From Dehalococcoidia bacterium (GTDB lineage: Bacteria > Chloroflexota > Dehalococcoidia > Lucifugimonadales > SHYF01): a DNA stretch of 40,520 bases. Positions within the stretch are counted from its first letter, which is position 1. Each line of letters starts with the position of its first letter. Positions 38,872 through 40,520 of the stretch are shown one piece after another. Below the pieces are notes generated by a model. The model worked only from the letters and a program-made list of their open reading frames with translations, had not been told where the DNA came from and did no database searches. The DNA lies in contig JAUSCR010000116.1 of assembly GCA_030651175.1 (NCBI GenBank), positions 1 through 40,520 on the forward strand, given 5' to 3'. The position numbers and the translations under genes are program-made.

Positions 38872-39284
38872 AAGAAGTGGTGGTGGATGCTAGCGTTCTT
38901 GTAGCCTCTTTTCTTGATTATGAGGACAAGCATGTCGAAGCGTTGGAGTACATCAGGCTGTTGGAGGCTGGTGACTACCTTTTTCATCTGCCACGCTTGG
39001 CGTTGGTAGAGACACTAGCTGCCGTCAACCGTAGAGCACAGCGCAGAAGCCCCATTTACGTGTTGCGAGCCAAGGCTTACTTTGAACAGTGGCAGGCTGA
39101 GGGGAAGATTGCCTTCTACGACATGGAAGAGAGTAGAGCCAGGCGCGCCGTGGATGTCGCTCTAAGGGACCGTCTCCGTGGTGCCGACGCCGTATACGCT
39201 GCGTTGGCCGAAGAGCTTGGTCTGGAATTGAAAACCTTTGACCAGGAGCAATCCCAGCGCTTTCAAGGGCGAGTCTCGTCATGA
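38865..39284 (+). CDS. PIN-domain ribonuclease (VapC-like)
   Basis: A 139-residue PIN domain with the acidic active-site pattern: Asp8 in VVVDASVLVASF, Glu49 in LALVETLAAVNRR, Asp108 in LRGADAVYAALAEEL and Asp126 in LKTFDQE. PIN proteins of this size are typically VapC toxins that cut tRNA or rRNA. No VapB-type antitoxin is present; the upstream overlapping gene is a TPR protein. The stop overlaps the recR ATG (ATGA, 39281-39284), so it is translationally embedded in the dnaX-ybaB-recR operon. Codons are less GC-biased than those of dnaX or recR, which suggests later insertion. Confidence 0.87.
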   Translation: MVEEVVVDASVLVASFLDYEDKHVEALEYIRLLEAGDYLFHLPRLALVETLAAVNRRAQRRSPIYVLRAKAYFEQWQAEGKIAFYDMEESRARRAVDVALRDRLRGADAVYAALAEELGLELKTFDQEQSQRFQGRVSS

Positions 39285-39895
39285 CCACGCACGACTTCCA
39301 TCCCACCGCTGCGCCAGTAGCCCGCCTGATAGAGGAGTTCCACAAGCTGCCGGGCATAGGCCCCAAGAGCGCCCAGCGCCTCACCTACCACCTGGTGCGC
39401 ATGCCTGCGGAGGAGGCCCGCGCCCTGGCCGAGGCTATCCTGGCGGTCAAGGAAAGGATCATACTCTGCTCTCAGTGCCAGAACCTCACGGAGGTTGACC
39501 CCTGCCCCATCTGCACCGACCCCAGCCGTGACCGCACCATCCTCTGCGTGCTGGAGGAGCCTCTGGACGTTTTGGCCCTGGAGCGTACCCGCTGCTACCA
39601 GGGGTTGTACCACGTGCTGCACGGAGCCATCTCGCCCATCAACGGCATAGGGGTCGAGGAGCTGAAGATCCGCGAGATGCTGGAGCGGCTGAGGGATGGC
39701 GTCGTGCAAGAGGTAGTGATGGCCACCAACCCCAATCTTGAAGGAGAGGCTACGGCAATGTACATCCAACGGCTGGTGTCGCCTCTGGTCAAACGGGTGA
39801 CGCGCCTGGCCAGGGGCCTGCCTGTGGGAGGCGACTTGGAGTATGCTGACCAGATGACCCTGACCCGGGCCATGCAGGGTCGCCAGGAGTTTTAG
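39281..39895 (+). CDS. recR: Recombination mediator RecR
   Basis: A 204-residue recombination repair protein that works with RecO to load RecA. It has the helix-hairpin-helix FHKLPGIGPKSAQRLTYHLV, the C4 zinc finger CSQCQNLTEVDPCPIC, and the Toprim domain starting TILCVLEEPLDVLALERT, with VVMATNPNLEGEATAMYI and VTRLARGLPVGGDLEYAD. Start ATG 39281 overlaps the PIN stop by four bases. recO begins one base after the recR stop. Full length and confident. Confidence 0.97.
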   Translation: MTTHDFHPTAAPVARLIEEFHKLPGIGPKSAQRLTYHLVRMPAEEARALAEAILAVKERIILCSQCQNLTEVDPCPICTDPSRDRTILCVLEEPLDVLALERTRCYQGLYHVLHGAISPINGIGVEELKIREMLERLRDGVVQEVVMATNPNLEGEATAMYIQRLVSPLVKRVTRLARGLPVGGDLEYADQMTLTRAMQGRQEF

Positions 39896-39896
39896 A

Positions 39897-40520
39897 GTGC
39901 CCAGGGTACGTATCTACAATACGGAGGCCATCGTTCTACGCGCCAGCCCTCTGGGCGAGGCGGACCGTCTTCTGACGCTCCTCACCCCAGGCCAGGGGAA
40001 GCTGCAAGCTACGGCGCGGGGCGTTAGAAAGCCCACCAGCAAGTTGGGCGGCCACCTGGACCTGTTGACTCGCTCCTCTCTGACTTTGGCCAAGGGGCGG
40101 AGCCTAGACACCGTTACTGGCGCCGAGGCTCAAGAGACCTTTCCATTGGTAAAAGGCAACCTGGAAAGGCTATCTAGGGCCATCTACCTGGCCGAGCTGG
40201 TGGATAGCTTCAGCCCTCTGGAAGCCCCCAGCCCGGCAGTGTACACGCTTTTTCTGGAGGGCCTGCGAGGGTTGGGGACCGAAACCGACTCGAACCTGCT
40301 TCTGCGCTACATGGAGCTTCAGCTACTGAGCCTTGCGGGTTTTCTCCCGGAGCTGCGATGGTGCGCGGAGTGTCACGGCCAACTGGCTCCTGCCCAGCAC
40401 CTCTGGAGTCCTGGGGTGGGAGGAGTGGTGTGCCCCGGCTGTAGTGCCTCTCATTCTGATGCTATCAACCTTTCCTTGAATGCCTTGAAGGTGCTGCGGT
40501 TTCTCTCCACCGCCACCGTA
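39897..40520 (+). CDS. recO: DNA repair protein RecO, 3' end cut by window
   Basis: 208 codons are visible from GTG 39897, one base after the recR TAG, with AGGAG inside the recR end as ribosome site. The N-terminal OB fold reads VRIYNTEAIVLRASPLGEAD then RLLTLLTPGQGKLQATARGV. The helical domain includes ERLSRAIYLAELVDSFSPLE. Zinc-binding Cys pairs follow in WCAECHG and VVCPGCSA. It binds SSB and ssDNA and anneals strands, acting with RecR. A recR-recO neighbour pair makes functional sense. Confidence 0.93.
   Translation, partial: MPRVRIYNTEAIVLRASPLGEADRLLTLLTPGQGKLQATARGVRKPTSKLGGHLDLLTRSSLTLAKGRSLDTVTGAEAQETFPLVKGNLERLSRAIYLAELVDSFSPLEAPSPAVYTLFLEGLRGLGTETDSNLLLRYMELQLLSLAGFLPELRWCAECHGQLAPAQHLWSPGVGGVVCPGCSASHSDAINLSLNALKVLRFLSTATV

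Overview
The window is about 60% G+C, densely packed, and reads as one contiguous bacterial chromosome segment. My best guess is a Chloroflexota lineage such as a Dehalococcoidia/SAR202-type organism. That rests on inference: F420-linked enzymes (an NADPH:F420 reductase-like protein and an LLM-family oxidoreductase), split transketolase subunits, a COG1067-type Lon-like protease, a MoeB/CysM/Mec-like sulfur set and abundant short intergenic palindromes. No rRNA or tRNA gene was seen. Promoters mostly look like ordinary sigma-70 types with 17-18 bp spacers, and at least two genes (ybeY and an XRE regulator) appear to be leaderless.

Layout. 1-3.0 kb, minus strand: a CPBP membrane protease followed by trpA, aroH and aroF (shikimate/tryptophan; aroF runs off the left edge). 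3.2-5.7 kb: Lon-like protease. 5.8-8.0 kb, minus: RNA cyclic phosphodiesterase, amidohydrolase, and a Doc/Fic toxin with a small upstream partner. 8.1-10.1 kb: transketolase N and C subunits. 10.2-13.7 kb, minus: a sulfur block (Rrf2 regulator, MoeB/ThiF E1-like enzyme, CysM-like synthase, TusA, DsrE-like). 13.9-19.2 kb: ribosomal protein L25, fmt (minus), a divergent DnaA, a divergent Obg GTPase and nadD. 19.4-22.7 kb: pyrE, npdG, a CDF metal transporter and a queuosine-precursor transporter.

23.2-26.0 kb is the most foreign-looking part. A divergent XRE regulator faces a two-gene operon (140-aa unknown plus a 516-aa SAMHD1/COG1078-like HD phosphohydrolase). The codons look more A+T-rich, and one edge abuts a 5'-truncated membrane-protein gene. 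I read it as an acquired cassette, possibly a nucleotide-depleting defence module. 26.0-29.6 kb, minus: a second cysteine synthase, a selenoprotein SelD with an in-frame UGA and a plausible bSECIS hairpin, a Mec-like JAMM protease and the LLM oxidoreductase. 29.8-32.3 kb: DinB-like protein, Yip1-like membrane protein, response regulator and PAP2 phosphatase. 32.7-35.3 kb: a surface protein with seven delta-60 repeats, seven YVTN blades and an IPTL-CTERM-like tail.

35.4-40.5 kb: ybeY, dnaX, ybaB, recR and recO (cut by the right edge). A TPR protein and a PIN-domain nuclease are inserted between ybaB and recR with overlapping reading frames.

A dispersed intergenic repeat of about 110 bp with up to three strong hairpins occurs five times between 19.2 and 29.8 kb. 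A second, shorter terminator-like hairpin core recurs at 14.6, 32.5 and 35.3 kb.
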